This document shows positions 7,756-15,981 of a DNA stretch of 23,657 bases, piece after piece. The notes under the pieces are model-generated. The model was given only the letters and a program-made list of their open reading frames with translations. It ran no database searches and was not told the DNA's origin. Origin of the DNA: CAVSWN01 sp046728115 (GTDB lineage Bacteria > Acidobacteriota > Vicinamibacteria > Vicinamibacterales > CAVVIG01); contig JBKPDW010000245.1 in assembly GCA_046728115.1 (NCBI GenBank), positions 1-23,657 of the forward strand, read 5' to 3'. Within the stretch, counting starts at the first letter, position 1. The number at the start of each line of letters is the position of its first letter. Position numbers and translations under genes: made by a program.

Positions 7756-8967
7756 TCAGTCTTTTCCGTGTAGCGTCTCGATCGCCTTGTAGTCCTCGTC
7801 GAAGCCGAAATGACGCGGACCGAGCATGTCGATTGCCTTCGGCGTGCGCCAGATCGCGTGGTTGCGAAATCCGACAATCGAGAGCGTCGCACCGACGGGG
7901 AAGCTGCCGATGACGCCGCTCGTTTTCATCGCCCAGCCGGTCTTCGGGTCGAGCGGGCAGATGAGGTCCGGCGCCGCCGCATCGAGCTTTCCGTCGCGCC
8001 ACGCCACCATGTTCTCGTTCTTGTTGAAGATCTTGTATTGGCTGCCGGCGAATGCGCCGGTACCGTCCAGGTACGCCTCGGTCCAGCCGAAGCCCTGCTC
8101 GCCGCGACTGTCGGACCTCTGCACGGTGCCCTGGAACAGCAGATATCCATCCCCCACCAGTACGACCGCTTCGACGGGATCGCGTCCGGCGGCGACCGCC
8201 TCGCGCGCCGCGCGCCCGAGACGGATGGCCTTGGTCAGGAATCCCGGAATCAGGTTCGACTTGAGCAGCTTGCCCGACACTGCGTTGGCCGCGACGGTCA
8301 CGCCGCCACCGCTCGCCACCGCAATTCCGCGCGTGAGATCCTCGACACGAAAGTCGTCGTAGACCTGCGGAATCAGAATGATGTCGCCGTATCGGGTGAC
8401 GCCTGCGAGCGGCGCGCGCGTGACGCCGTTGAGAAAGAACGGACTCATCTGCACTTCCGGCAGACAGCGGCCTGACGGACACGCATCGATGATCGGGATG
8501 TTCATCCGCTGCGCGGTCATCAAGGCGCCCGCCGTGGCACCGCCCGCTTCGGCCTCGAATGTGGCGTCGAATTTCTTCCCCAGGTACTGGCTCAACACGT
8601 CGGCCGCCGTAGGTCCGGTGGACAGAGCGCCGCGGCCGCTCGCGAATCCCAGCGCCTCCATCCGTTTGGTCACGTAGTCCCACGCCCCACCGCCCCCGAC
8701 GCCGAACATCGTGAACGCGGTCCAGTCGTCGGGCACGTCCTCGAGAGCGATCATCTCGAACCGCTTGCCCTCGCCGAGCGCGGCCTTGATGCGTTGAATC
8801 ATGCCTTCGGTGTCGCCGCCGCGCGTGCATAGGATGGAGGTGCCGACCATCATGTCCACGAGTTCCTGCTCGGTCAGCGTGCGAAGCTTCGGCGTGTCCG
8901 CCGCGGACAGCAGCACCACCGGCGCGGTTACGAGAATGGCAATCCGCGCAAATCGGAAGCGGGCCAC
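7756..8967 (-). CDS. DUF917-A: exported DUF917 / S-Me-thiohydantoin desulfurase-like protein
   Basis: A 403-residue member of DUF917 (Pfam later named this S-methyl-thiohydantoin desulfurase, N- and C-terminal domains). The start is the GTG at 8967 with GGGAGGG six bases upstream. Residues 1-23 are a signal peptide ending VVLLSAAD. Domain 1 shows TLTEQELVDMMVGTSI, a loop LCTRGGD, FGVGGGGAWDYV, EAEAGGATAG and IIDACPSGRCLPEVQ. Domain 2 shows LTKAIRLGRAAREA, LLFQGTVQRSD, KNENMVAW, PDLICPLDPKTG and LGPRHFGFDEDY. It is the most divergent copy: RGEQGFGWTE replaces the KGERGFTWW of most copies, and GG remains in the glycine loop. It lies 17 bases after DUF917-B and 32 before the amidase. The family call is firm; the reaction in this exported clade is unknown. 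Confidence 0.88.
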   Translation of the reverse strand: MARFRFARIAILVTAPVVLLSAADTPKLRTLTEQELVDMMVGTSILCTRGGDTEGMIQRIKAALGEGKRFEMIALEDVPDDWTAFTMFGVGGGGAWDYVTKRMEALGFASGRGALSTGPTAADVLSQYLGKKFDATFEAEAGGATAGALMTAQRMNIPIIDACPSGRCLPEVQMSPFFLNGVTRAPLAGVTRYGDIILIPQVYDDFRVEDLTRGIAVASGGGVTVAANAVSGKLLKSNLIPGFLTKAIRLGRAAREAVAAGRDPVEAVVLVGDGYLLFQGTVQRSDSRGEQGFGWTEAYLDGTGAFAGSQYKIFNKNENMVAWRDGKLDAAAPDLICPLDPKTGWAMKTSGVIGSFPVGATLSIVGFRNHAIWRTPKAIDMLGPRHFGFDEDYKAIETLHGKD

Positions 8968-8984
8968 GAAATCCCTCCCATCGT

Positions 8985-10208
8985 CTAGTTCCGAGTCAGT
9001 TCACGAGTCCTCTGCAGCGTTTCGATCGGCACGTAGTCGAAATCGAACCCGAAGTGTCGCGGTCCGAGGACCTCGATTCCTTGCGGCGTCCTCCACTTCG
9101 GCGACGCCGGAATGCCGACCATCGCCACTTCAACGCCGGACGGGTACGCGCCGAGCCCCTGCCCGTAGACCGTGTCGCCGGTTTTCGGATCCACGTTCGC
9201 GATGAGATCGGGCGACATCACATCGGGCTTCCAATCCAGCCACGACACGATGTTCTCGTTCTTCACGAAGACCTTGTAGGTGTGTCCCGAATACGCGCCG
9301 GAGCCAGCGAGTTCGACGTTCCACCAAGTGAAACCACGCTCGCCCCGCGCCTCGGCTTTCGACACGACACCCTGAAAAAGCTTGAAGCCGTTCGACACCT
9401 TGACGAGCGCCGCCACCGGATCCTGTCCACGCTCGTGTGCCTCGCGGACGGTGCGGCCGTACAGGATCGCCTGCGACACCGCGCCGGCAATCGTGCCGCG
9501 CCGCAGCTGACGGCCAGTCAGCGCGTTCGCGGCCAGCTGAATGCTGCCGCCACTCGCCACCGCCATCGCGCGCGACAGATCCTCGAGGCGGTAGTCGTCC
9601 GCGGCCTTGAGGATGATGGTGTCGCCCCAGCGCGACACCATGGCGCCCGGGGTGCCGAGAATTCCATTGATGAACGGCACCGACTGCTGCATTTCTGGCA
9701 CGGCACGGCCAGTCATGCACGCGTCAACGACGGGCACATGCAATTCGCTCGCGATTAGAAACGCCGTCAGCGTCGAACCCGCCGCTTCGCTGCGCAGAAC
9801 GCCCTGAAACGTCTTTCCGATATGGCGACCGAGCACGTCGATCGCCGACAACATGGGATTCGGGACGGTCGGCAGATTCTGCTGGCTGGTGCGGTCGGTT
9901 ACGTACTCCCACGCGCCGCCGCCGCCGATGCCGCTCGGGACAACGACCATCGCATCGTCCGGCACGTCATCGACGGAGGCCATCGTGAACTGCTTGCCCT
10001 GCGCGAAAGCGTCCTTGACACGCCGGATCATCGTCTCGCTGTTCGAGCTTCGGCTCGCCTGGATCGACGAACCGACCATCATGTCGATCATTTCCTGCTC
10101 GGTGACGGCGCGCACGGCCGGCCGCGCACCGGTCGCTGCGGCCAGCCCACACACGGTCGCCAGAGCAGCCGCCGGCGCCCGCAGGCGCCAGCGGTTGAAT
10201 GGAACCAT
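8985..10208 (-). CDS. DUF917-B: exported DUF917 / S-Me-thiohydantoin desulfurase-like protein
   Basis: A 407-residue paralogue with a signal peptide (RAPAAALATVCGLAAATGA, about residues 10-28). The shared post-signal motif appears as AVTEQEMIDMMVGSSIQ, then ASRSSN in place of a glycine loop, VPDDAMVVVPSGIGGGGAWE, RSEAAGSTLTAFL and VVDACMTGRAVPEMQQ. The second domain carries VSQAILYGRTVREA, FKLFQGVVSKAE, RGERGFTWWNVEL, VKNENIVSWLDWKPDV, SPDLIANVDPKTGD and VLGPRHFGFDFDYVPIETL. The ATG at 10208 is five bases after the stop of TonB receptor 1. With no independent ribosome-binding site, translation is probably coupled to the receptor. It is followed closely by DUF917-A. Tight linkage to a receptor suggests a product handled in the periplasm together with the imported ligand. 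This is inference. Confidence 0.88.
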   Translation of the reverse strand: MVPFNRWRLRAPAAALATVCGLAAATGARPAVRAVTEQEMIDMMVGSSIQASRSSNSETMIRRVKDAFAQGKQFTMASVDDVPDDAMVVVPSGIGGGGAWEYVTDRTSQQNLPTVPNPMLSAIDVLGRHIGKTFQGVLRSEAAGSTLTAFLIASELHVPVVDACMTGRAVPEMQQSVPFINGILGTPGAMVSRWGDTIILKAADDYRLEDLSRAMAVASGGSIQLAANALTGRQLRRGTIAGAVSQAILYGRTVREAHERGQDPVAALVKVSNGFKLFQGVVSKAEARGERGFTWWNVELAGSGAYSGHTYKVFVKNENIVSWLDWKPDVMSPDLIANVDPKTGDTVYGQGLGAYPSGVEVAMVGIPASPKWRTPQGIEVLGPRHFGFDFDYVPIETLQRTRELTRN

Positions 10209-10213
10209 ACCGT

Positions 10214-13033
10214 TCAGAAGGTCAGACGCAGCCCCACCTGCGCCTGAAACGGCGGGTAGTACACGGTCGGCGTCAGGAATGTGGCCTTCGGCTGGCCGGG
10301 AATCGGCCCGTAATCGTTGTTCACCGACTGGATGTTGTCGCGATTGAACAGGTTGAACGCTTCACCGTAGACGTCGATCCTCGCATTCTGGATCGGCAAG
10401 CGGTACGTCAACCGGAGATCCGTCTGGTTGAAGCTGGGCCCGCGCAGGGAGTTCCGGCCGAACCCCGGCGTGCGGTCGCCGGTTTGCCCATCACCGTTGA
10501 GATCGAGTCCGACCGCGACGGGATTGACGGCCATGCCGCTCCGCGCCTGGAAGACGCCCGAGAGCTGGAAGGCTCGCGTGAAGTTGAACCAGCCGCTGAA
10601 CACGCCTCGCACGGTCGGTGTATCGGCTTGCGGACCGTAGTCGCAGTCAACACCACAATGCTGATCGTTGGGGATCGTGGAGTAGTTGTTTCCGGTGTTG
10701 CGGGCGTGGTTCAACGTCAGGCTCGCGTTGGCGCCGGCGCGCGCGCCGCGTCGCCTGACTTCGAAGATGCCACCGACGTACTGCGAGTGCGTATCGAACT
10801 GATACTGCAGGATCTGCCGGTAGGCCGGATTGACGCGTCCGTACTGCTGCGTCGCATCGTTGAAGACCAGATTCGTGTCCCACCGGTAGTCGGAGTGCCA
10901 ACCGCGGTTGTAGATGGCGCTGGCGCTCACGACCAGATTCGACGTCAACGCATGTTCGACTGTGCCAACGAGCTGACCGGATTCAGGGATCTCGAGCTTG
11001 CTGGGCAGGATGTTGGTATCGATCACTCCCGCCGGCAACGTCGCAGGGCGACTCGTGAAGACCTGCGGGTAGACCGGCGCGCCGGGCGTCGTCGGCGTCC
11101 AGGTCGCAGCAACGAGCGTCTGGTACCCCAGGATGTTGGTGTAAAACGCCGTGATGTTCTGGAAGATCCGATCGTAGTAAATGCCTGACGCGAACTTCAG
11201 CAACGTCGACCCACGGCCAGTCACGTCGTAGGCGACCGAGAAGCGAGGACCGAAGTTGTTATAGTCGCTCCCGAAACGCTGTCCGGTTGCAGACATCGGT
11301 TGGATCTCCAGGTCGTAACGGAGGCCGTAGTTGATCGTCGTCTTGTCGCCGGCCTTCCAGGTGTCCTGGACGAAAGCCGATATGTACTGGTGGTGCCGCG
11401 GCATGTAGCCGGTGCCGAACGACTGGGTGAATTGCGTGTACCGCCCGGCCTGAAAATTCGGCATTGACGAGAACGTATAGGTGCCGACCAAGGGCTGCCA
11501 CAGCGTGTAGTCGAAGAACGACCACTGGTAGTCCGCGCCGAACTTGAACGAGTGCTTGTCCGCAAAGACGGTCGACGTGTAAATCGTCTGGATTGGATGG
11601 TTCAGCTCGCGGTCGTTGACGCTGACCGGGCCGAAGCTTGCTACCGACGATATATTCACGCGCGGCGGCGAGCTGTTGCTCAACGGTTCATCCCGGGTGG
11701 GATTGATGCCGTCATTGGGCGGAACGAGCGGCGGGCCGTCGTCTCGAAGGCCCGTAACGGCGTAATCCCGCGGGAAATACGAGAATTTCACCTCGTGAAC
11801 CGCGTGGCCGCCTCCGCCAACCTGCGTCCATTTGGCCAGGTACGACAGGTCGGTCGATTCCAGATTGAATTGACGCGACAGAGCCCCGAACGCAGTCGGC
11901 GAGGTGATATTGAATTCGGTCCACCTCGACATGGCGACGCCCGCCTGAATTCGGCTGTCCTGACTGATGGCGTAATCCACCTTGCCCTGGGCGAAGTTAA
12001 GGCGGTAGTACCGCGGAATGGTTCCGACGTCGTTGCTGGGAAGGCCGATCGCCGCTGCATTCGCGGCCGTGATGCCGTTGTCGAACGTGTAGTCTTCCTT
12101 CACCCGCTCGTAAGCGCCAAAGAAGAAAGCCTTGTCGTGGACGACCGGCCCACCGAGCGTACCGCCCCACTGCTGACGGGAATACGGCGGCTCGGCCACG
12201 CCACGCAGGCGCGCGCCGGTCTCTTCGGCGCTGATGCTGTCGTCTTTGAAGAACCCGTAGGCCGAGCCACGCAGATTGTTTGTTCCCGATTTGGTGATGC
12301 CGTTGACGATCCCGCCGATCGCGCGGCCAAACTCCGCGCCGCCGGCAAATTGCACAACCTGGAACTCCTGGATCGAATCCTGGCTGTAGCGCTGCTTTGG
12401 TAGCGCGAAGCCTTCGTCCATGTTGTAGAAGCCATCGACGAGCAGCGCCGCCTCAGACGATCGGGCGCCGCCGAGGCTGAATCCGGCGCCCTGCTGGTTG
12501 ATGCTCACACTGTCGACGGTGGCCGGCAGGAGCAGCGTGAAATCGAGATACTGCCGCGACTTGCTCGGCAGCGCGTCGAGCTGCTGCTGGTTGATGACGC
12601 TGCTCATTTCCGCCTTCGTGCTCTCGATGAGCGGAGCGTCGCCCGTCACGGTGACTGTTTCCTGGACAGTTGCCAGACGCATGGTGAAGTTCACATCAAC
12701 CGCCGCGCCGATATTCACCGTCACGGGCGACCGGACGATGGACGCGAAGCCGGCGAGCTCGGATCCGACCGAGTACGTCGCAGGCTGCAGTCCGGGGAGT
12801 TGATACCTCCCGTCCGTGCTGGTCACGACGGTGCGTATCTGTCCCGTCGCCAGACTCGTCACGGTAATCGTGGCGCCAGGCAGCACGGACCCTGTCTGGT
12901 CGGTGACCGTCCCGACAATGCTTCCCGTGTCGACCTGCGCCCACACGACGTGGGGAGTCTCAAGGCAAACGAGCCAGACGACGGCCATCAGGACCGCGCC
13001 GCGATTCGTGCTCCGTCTTCGTACTGCAGTCAT
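10214..13033 (-). CDS. TonB-dependent receptor 1, Oar-like with carboxypeptidase-regulatory-like domain
   Basis: A 939-residue outer-membrane beta-barrel. The ATG at 13033 is preceded by GGAGG at a good distance, so I prefer it to an upstream in-frame codon at 13048. A signal peptide ends at PHVVWAQ. A CarboxypepD_reg-like beta sandwich follows (residues about 34-110: GSIVGTVTDQTGSVLPGATI, GRYQLPGLQPATYSV), then a plug domain (about 115-230: QETVTVTGDAPLIESTKAEM, INQQQLDALPSKSRQYLDF, LLVDGFYNMDEGF, GRAIGGIVNGITKSGTN). The barrel ends in the usual terminal Phe (VGLRLTF). There is no N-terminal secretin/TonB signalling (STN) domain. Such receptors import bulky ligands such as oligopeptides or glycans with TonB energy. 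It sits between the DUF917 remnant and DUF917-B, whose start follows by five bases. It is clearly paralogous to receptor 2 at 22097. Confidence 0.93.
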   Translation of the reverse strand: MTAVRRRSTNRGAVLMAVVWLVCLETPHVVWAQVDTGSIVGTVTDQTGSVLPGATITVTSLATGQIRTVVTSTDGRYQLPGLQPATYSVGSELAGFASIVRSPVTVNIGAAVDVNFTMRLATVQETVTVTGDAPLIESTKAEMSSVINQQQLDALPSKSRQYLDFTLLLPATVDSVSINQQGAGFSLGGARSSEAALLVDGFYNMDEGFALPKQRYSQDSIQEFQVVQFAGGAEFGRAIGGIVNGITKSGTNNLRGSAYGFFKDDSISAEETGARLRGVAEPPYSRQQWGGTLGGPVVHDKAFFFGAYERVKEDYTFDNGITAANAAAIGLPSNDVGTIPRYYRLNFAQGKVDYAISQDSRIQAGVAMSRWTEFNITSPTAFGALSRQFNLESTDLSYLAKWTQVGGGGHAVHEVKFSYFPRDYAVTGLRDDGPPLVPPNDGINPTRDEPLSNSSPPRVNISSVASFGPVSVNDRELNHPIQTIYTSTVFADKHSFKFGADYQWSFFDYTLWQPLVGTYTFSSMPNFQAGRYTQFTQSFGTGYMPRHHQYISAFVQDTWKAGDKTTINYGLRYDLEIQPMSATGQRFGSDYNNFGPRFSVAYDVTGRGSTLLKFASGIYYDRIFQNITAFYTNILGYQTLVAATWTPTTPGAPVYPQVFTSRPATLPAGVIDTNILPSKLEIPESGQLVGTVEHALTSNLVVSASAIYNRGWHSDYRWDTNLVFNDATQQYGRVNPAYRQILQYQFDTHSQYVGGIFEVRRRGARAGANASLTLNHARNTGNNYSTIPNDQHCGVDCDYGPQADTPTVRGVFSGWFNFTRAFQLSGVFQARSGMAVNPVAVGLDLNGDGQTGDRTPGFGRNSLRGPSFNQTDLRLTYRLPIQNARIDVYGEAFNLFNRDNIQSVNNDYGPIPGQPKATFLTPTVYYPPFQAQVGLRLTF

Positions 13034-13078
13034 TTGCGCAACCTCCAAGGGGTATTTCCAGCCGCCGCCGTACGATCT

Positions 13079-13341
13079 CTAATGGCTTGCGATGACACGT
13101 TGCTTCTGCAGTTCCTCGATCGGCGTGTAGTCGAAATCGACCCGAAATGATGCGGGCCGAACACCTCGATGCTTTTCGTGAACTCGCGCTCGCCTTTCGA
13201 TGAGCCGTCCATCAGGTCGACCATCTCCTGCCTGGTGAGCGTGCGGATCGCCGGACGCTGCCGAGCGAACGCAGGCGGCATCGTGGCGAGCCACATCAGG
13301 CAACAGAGCGACAGGCGGAAGGACTCGGCTCTCGGCTGCAC
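13079..13341 (-). pseudogene. DUF917 remnant with internal deletions and a frameshift
   Basis: From a GTG at 13341, four bases after the DUF917-C stop, the frame encodes a signal peptide (LSLCCLMWLATMPPAFA) and the family motif AIRTLTRQEMVDLMDGSS. It then jumps to KGEREFT, matching the KGERGFT motif of domain 2, then to SIEVFGPHHFG, matching the C-terminal motif. About 330 residues are missing, apparently in two in-frame deletions. At 13139-13142 a one-base loss relative to the other copies (ATCGACCCGAA for ATCGAACCCGAA on the plus strand) shifts the frame. In the alternate frame the expected end follows: DFDYTPIEELQKQRVIASH and a stop at 13079. In the original frame the ORF continues to 13030 and its TGA overlaps the receptor 1 start codon as ATGA, so a 103-residue coupled peptide could still be made. 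Confidence 0.85.
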
Positions 13342-13345
13342 GTTG

Positions 13346-14575
13346 CTATCGACTCGACGTCGTCGACCGGCCGCGCACCACCTGATCGAGCGGGCGATAG
13401 TCGAAATCGAATCCGAAATGGCGCGGTCCCATCACTTCGAGCCCCTTCGCCGTCCGCCACATCGGATCGTTGGGGATGCCAATCATGACGACGTCCGCAT
13501 TCATCAGGTAGGCGCCGAGACCCTGCCCGAAGATGGTGTCGCCGCTCTTCGGATCGAGGTTGCAGATGAGATCGGGAGCGGTCGCGTCCGGCTTGCCGTC
13601 GAACCATGACGCCACGTTCTCGTTTTTCAGATAGAGCTTGTAGGTGTGTCCCGCAAAGTCGTTCGTGCCTTTCAGCTCGACGTCCCACCAGTCGAAACCT
13701 CGATCGCCTTTGTGGTCCGCCTTGACCACCGTTCCCCGGAACAGCTTGACGCCGTTGGAGACCTTCAGCAGCGCGGCCACCGGATCGGCGCCGGACGCGC
13801 GCGCTTCTCGCAGTGTCTTGCCGTAAAGAATCGCGGTGGATACGGCGCCCTTGATCACCGAGCGTTTCGCATCCTTGCCCGACATGATGTTCTGGACTGC
13901 CGAGACGCCGCCGCCGCTGGCGACTGCTGCGGCGCGGAACAGATCCTCGACCCGATAACCGTCGACGGTCTTGTCGAGAATGATCACGTCGCCCCAGCGC
14001 GTCACGGCGGCGGCCGGCGCCAAGGGCAGGCCATTGACGAACGTCAGTTGCATCTGCAACTCCGGAACGCTCCGGCCGACCGGACAGGCGTCGATGACCG
14101 GCATGTTCAACGCCGCCGCCGCGACGAACGTCTGCAGCGTCGCGGCGGCGCCCTCGAATCGGATCAGCGCATCGAACTTTTTGCCGGTGTGTTTGCTCAA
14201 CGCTTGGATCGCGCGAACCGACGCGTCGGTAATCGTGGGCAGGTTCTGCTGCTGGGTCCGGTCGCGCACGTACTCCCACGCGCCGCCGCCGCCGACGCCG
14301 ACCGGCACGGCCACCGTCCAGTCGTCCGGCAAATCGTCGAGCGACATCATCGTGAACTTCGTGCCGGCTGCCATCGCATCTTTAACCCGTTGCACCAGCT
14401 GTCCGGTGTTGGAGCTGCGGCTGGCCTGAATCGAGGAGCCCTGCTGCATGTCGAGCATTTCCTGTTCGGTGAGCGTGCGGATCTTTGGTGCGCGCTGGCC
14501 TCGCAGCACGGCCTGGCCGGCGAGCCCGAGCGCAATCATCCCGACAATCGACAGAACGAAGGCGCGTGGACGCAT
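13346..14575 (-). CDS. DUF917-C: exported DUF917 / S-Me-thiohydantoin desulfurase-like protein
   Basis: A 409-residue paralogue. The ATG at 14575 has a strong GAGGAGGG ribosome-binding site, and an ECF-type promoter lies at 14620-14644, giving a predicted leader of about 38 bases. The signal peptide is RAFVLSIVGMIALGLAG. Motifs in order: IRTLTEQEMLDMQQGSSIQ, ASRSSN, LPDDWTVAVPVGVGGGGAWE, RFEGAAATLQTFV, VIDACPVGRSVPELQ, VSTAILYGKTLREA, VKLFRGTVVKADHKGDRGF, LKNENVASWFDGKPD, PDLICNLDPKSGD and VMGPRHFGFDFDYRPLDQ. Here the EAGG-type motif has drifted to EGAAA. It is the first gene after the anti-sigma gene, across a 158-base gap, and the first of the run remnant, receptor 1, B, A, amidase. It is probably both a read-through product of the sigma operon and a product of its own promoter. 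Confidence 0.88.
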   Translation of the reverse strand: MRPRAFVLSIVGMIALGLAGQAVLRGQRAPKIRTLTEQEMLDMQQGSSIQASRSSNTGQLVQRVKDAMAAGTKFTMMSLDDLPDDWTVAVPVGVGGGGAWEYVRDRTQQQNLPTITDASVRAIQALSKHTGKKFDALIRFEGAAATLQTFVAAAALNMPVIDACPVGRSVPELQMQLTFVNGLPLAPAAAVTRWGDVIILDKTVDGYRVEDLFRAAAVASGGGVSAVQNIMSGKDAKRSVIKGAVSTAILYGKTLREARASGADPVAALLKVSNGVKLFRGTVVKADHKGDRGFDWWDVELKGTNDFAGHTYKLYLKNENVASWFDGKPDATAPDLICNLDPKSGDTIFGQGLGAYLMNADVVMIGIPNDPMWRTAKGLEVMGPRHFGFDFDYRPLDQVVRGRSTTSSR

Positions 14576-14619
14576 GAGCCCTCCTCAGAGCGGACGGAAT
14601 TCGATTGTTCAGTTTTATT

Positions 14620-14644
14620 GACGAAGGAGCGCCGAAGGTACAAC
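14620..14644 (-). promoter_or_regulatory. ECF-type promoter of DUF917-C
   Basis: On the minus strand GTTGTAC (14644-14638) is followed after exactly 14 bases by CGTC (14623-14620) and then AATAAAAC. The same GTTGTAC-N14-CGTC-(A/T-rich) arrangement occurs upstream of DUF917-D and of the M28 peptidase. A -35 box of this kind with a CGTC -10 box is typical of ECF sigma factors (compare the sigma-W/sigma-X type), and an ECF gene sits just upstream. Expected start about 38 bases before the ATG. Confidence 0.65.
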
Positions 14645-14733
14645 GAGCTGCCGCATGAGGCGGTGTCCGGTTTCAGCCAGACTGAGACTCGGTCCGCCGA
14701 GGCGAACCCTGCTAGGCGTGGAAGATGTCGTCG

Positions 14734-15981
14734 TCAGCGCGTCGCAGTCGGGCGACCGGACAACCGCCCGAACGCTAGAGCGACAGCCGACAGGTGATCG
14801 AGCGCGGACTGGCGCTGGACGGGTGTGCCTTCGGGGACTTCGAGGCTGAACGGATCGAGCGGCAAATCAGCCGTCGGGATGGCGCGGGTCTCCAGGAGTT
14901 CTCTAGTGGTGACTCGTCGGCGGCCGTTTTCGAACGTGAGCGTGCTCTCCGTGCGCACGCTGAGGTAGCTGTCGCACGCGATGTAGCGGACCCACTCCGC
15001 CGACGCCAGACTCACGCGCGGAGGGCCGTCGCTCCGCCAGTTGAAATCGATCCACGCGGGATCGATCATCCGCACGCGGTAGACGGGCGTGCCGCCCATC
15101 TCGCCGCGATCGAACGACAGCACGACGCGCGGCGGACCCTCGTCGGCCTGGTGCGCGGCGTCGATGACCGCGCGATTGAACGTGCGCTCGCCGACAATCG
15201 GCAGGTAGATCGACTGACGCCGAAGGTAGGCGTCCAACTGGCCGCGAACAGGATCGGCAAAGTCTCGCACGGCGGCCTGGAACTCGGCGGCCGTGGGTTC
15301 GATGCTGAACAGCCCGCGCGCCTCCCCGAACACGCCGGGGCTGAAATACACGTGCGGACGGCGCTCGCCGTCAGATCCGATACTCGTGTATCCAATCAGC
15401 AGGCGATCGTCGGCCGACGACCAGCGTCCCGCGACGCGATCGTAGTCGGCACCGTCCATCCACTCGCGAATCGTCCGGGTCCCGCCCCGCCGCTCGCTGC
15501 CGTCCTGCTCAATCGTCGTCGACGTGACTTTCCACCGCCGATACAGCAGCTGTCCGGGCTTGATGAGGCGGACGAGAGCCTCGTCCGACCGCGTCAGGAT
15601 TTCGCTGGCCGACACCACCGGGACGTCGAGCACCGCGCGGAAGACCAGAGCGATTGCGAGGAGGGTCATGGCTGCGCTGAACACGGGCGAGAACGACGGC
15701 AGGGCCGACATCGTGGATCGGATCCGGGCCCAGGCCCCCGCGACGGTCGATCGGGGAGACGTCTCGGCGGCCAGCGCTGGAAGACGGCGAGCGAGATCGC
15801 GGGCGAAGCCGACCGGTGGCTCACTGGTCAGGTCCGCGAGCGATTGGGCCAGCCCGCGCAGCTCGTGGAACTCGCGATCTTCGAGCGGGAATTCCGAGCC
15901 GCGCTGCTCGTAGCGCTGCTGCAACAACAGGCTGTCGACGTACTCGGAGAGCCGGCGCGCCTTCTCCTCCTGATCGCTCAT
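14734..15981 (-). CDS. Membrane-anchored anti-sigma factor (cognate of the adjacent ECF)
   Basis: A 415-residue single-pass membrane protein. The start is the ATG at 15981, overlapping the ECF stop as ATGA, so the two are translationally coupled. A TTG six bases upstream is less likely. Residues 1-95 are a cytoplasmic helical region (EYVDSLLLQQRYEQRG, FHELRGLAQSLADLTSEPP) that would bind the sigma factor. It lacks the HxxxCxxC zinc motif of ZAS anti-sigma factors. One transmembrane helix spans about residues 98-120 (FSPVFSAAMTLLAIALVFRA). Residues 121-415 form a large periplasmic domain starting SASEILTRSDEALVR, rich in beta strands and aromatic residues (LLYRRWKVTSTTIEQDGSER), of unknown ligand. 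The anti-sigma role is inferred from gene order and topology. An FecR-like or RseB-like sensing mode is possible but unproven. Confidence 0.75.
   Translation of the reverse strand: MSDQEEKARRLSEYVDSLLLQQRYEQRGSEFPLEDREFHELRGLAQSLADLTSEPPVGFARDLARRLPALAAETSPRSTVAGAWARIRSTMSALPSFSPVFSAAMTLLAIALVFRAVLDVPVVSASEILTRSDEALVRLIKPGQLLYRRWKVTSTTIEQDGSERRGGTRTIREWMDGADYDRVAGRWSSADDRLLIGYTSIGSDGERRPHVYFSPGVFGEARGLFSIEPTAAEFQAAVRDFADPVRGQLDAYLRRQSIYLPIVGERTFNRAVIDAAHQADEGPPRVVLSFDRGEMGGTPVYRVRMIDPAWIDFNWRSDGPPRVSLASAEWVRYIACDSYLSVRTESTLTFENGRRRVTTRELLETRAIPTADLPLDPFSLEVPEGTPVQRQSALDHLSAVALAFGRLSGRPTATR

Noticed and set aside
7724..8830. N-terminal extension of the amidase frame to 893 residues
   Set aside because: This part is an out-of-frame shadow of DUF917-A; the amidase has its own ATG, ribosome-binding site and signal peptide at 7723.
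14640..14733. Possible terminator after the anti-sigma gene
   Set aside because: Only a weak 5-bp stem (CTCGG/CCGAG) without a T-run was found; insufficient.
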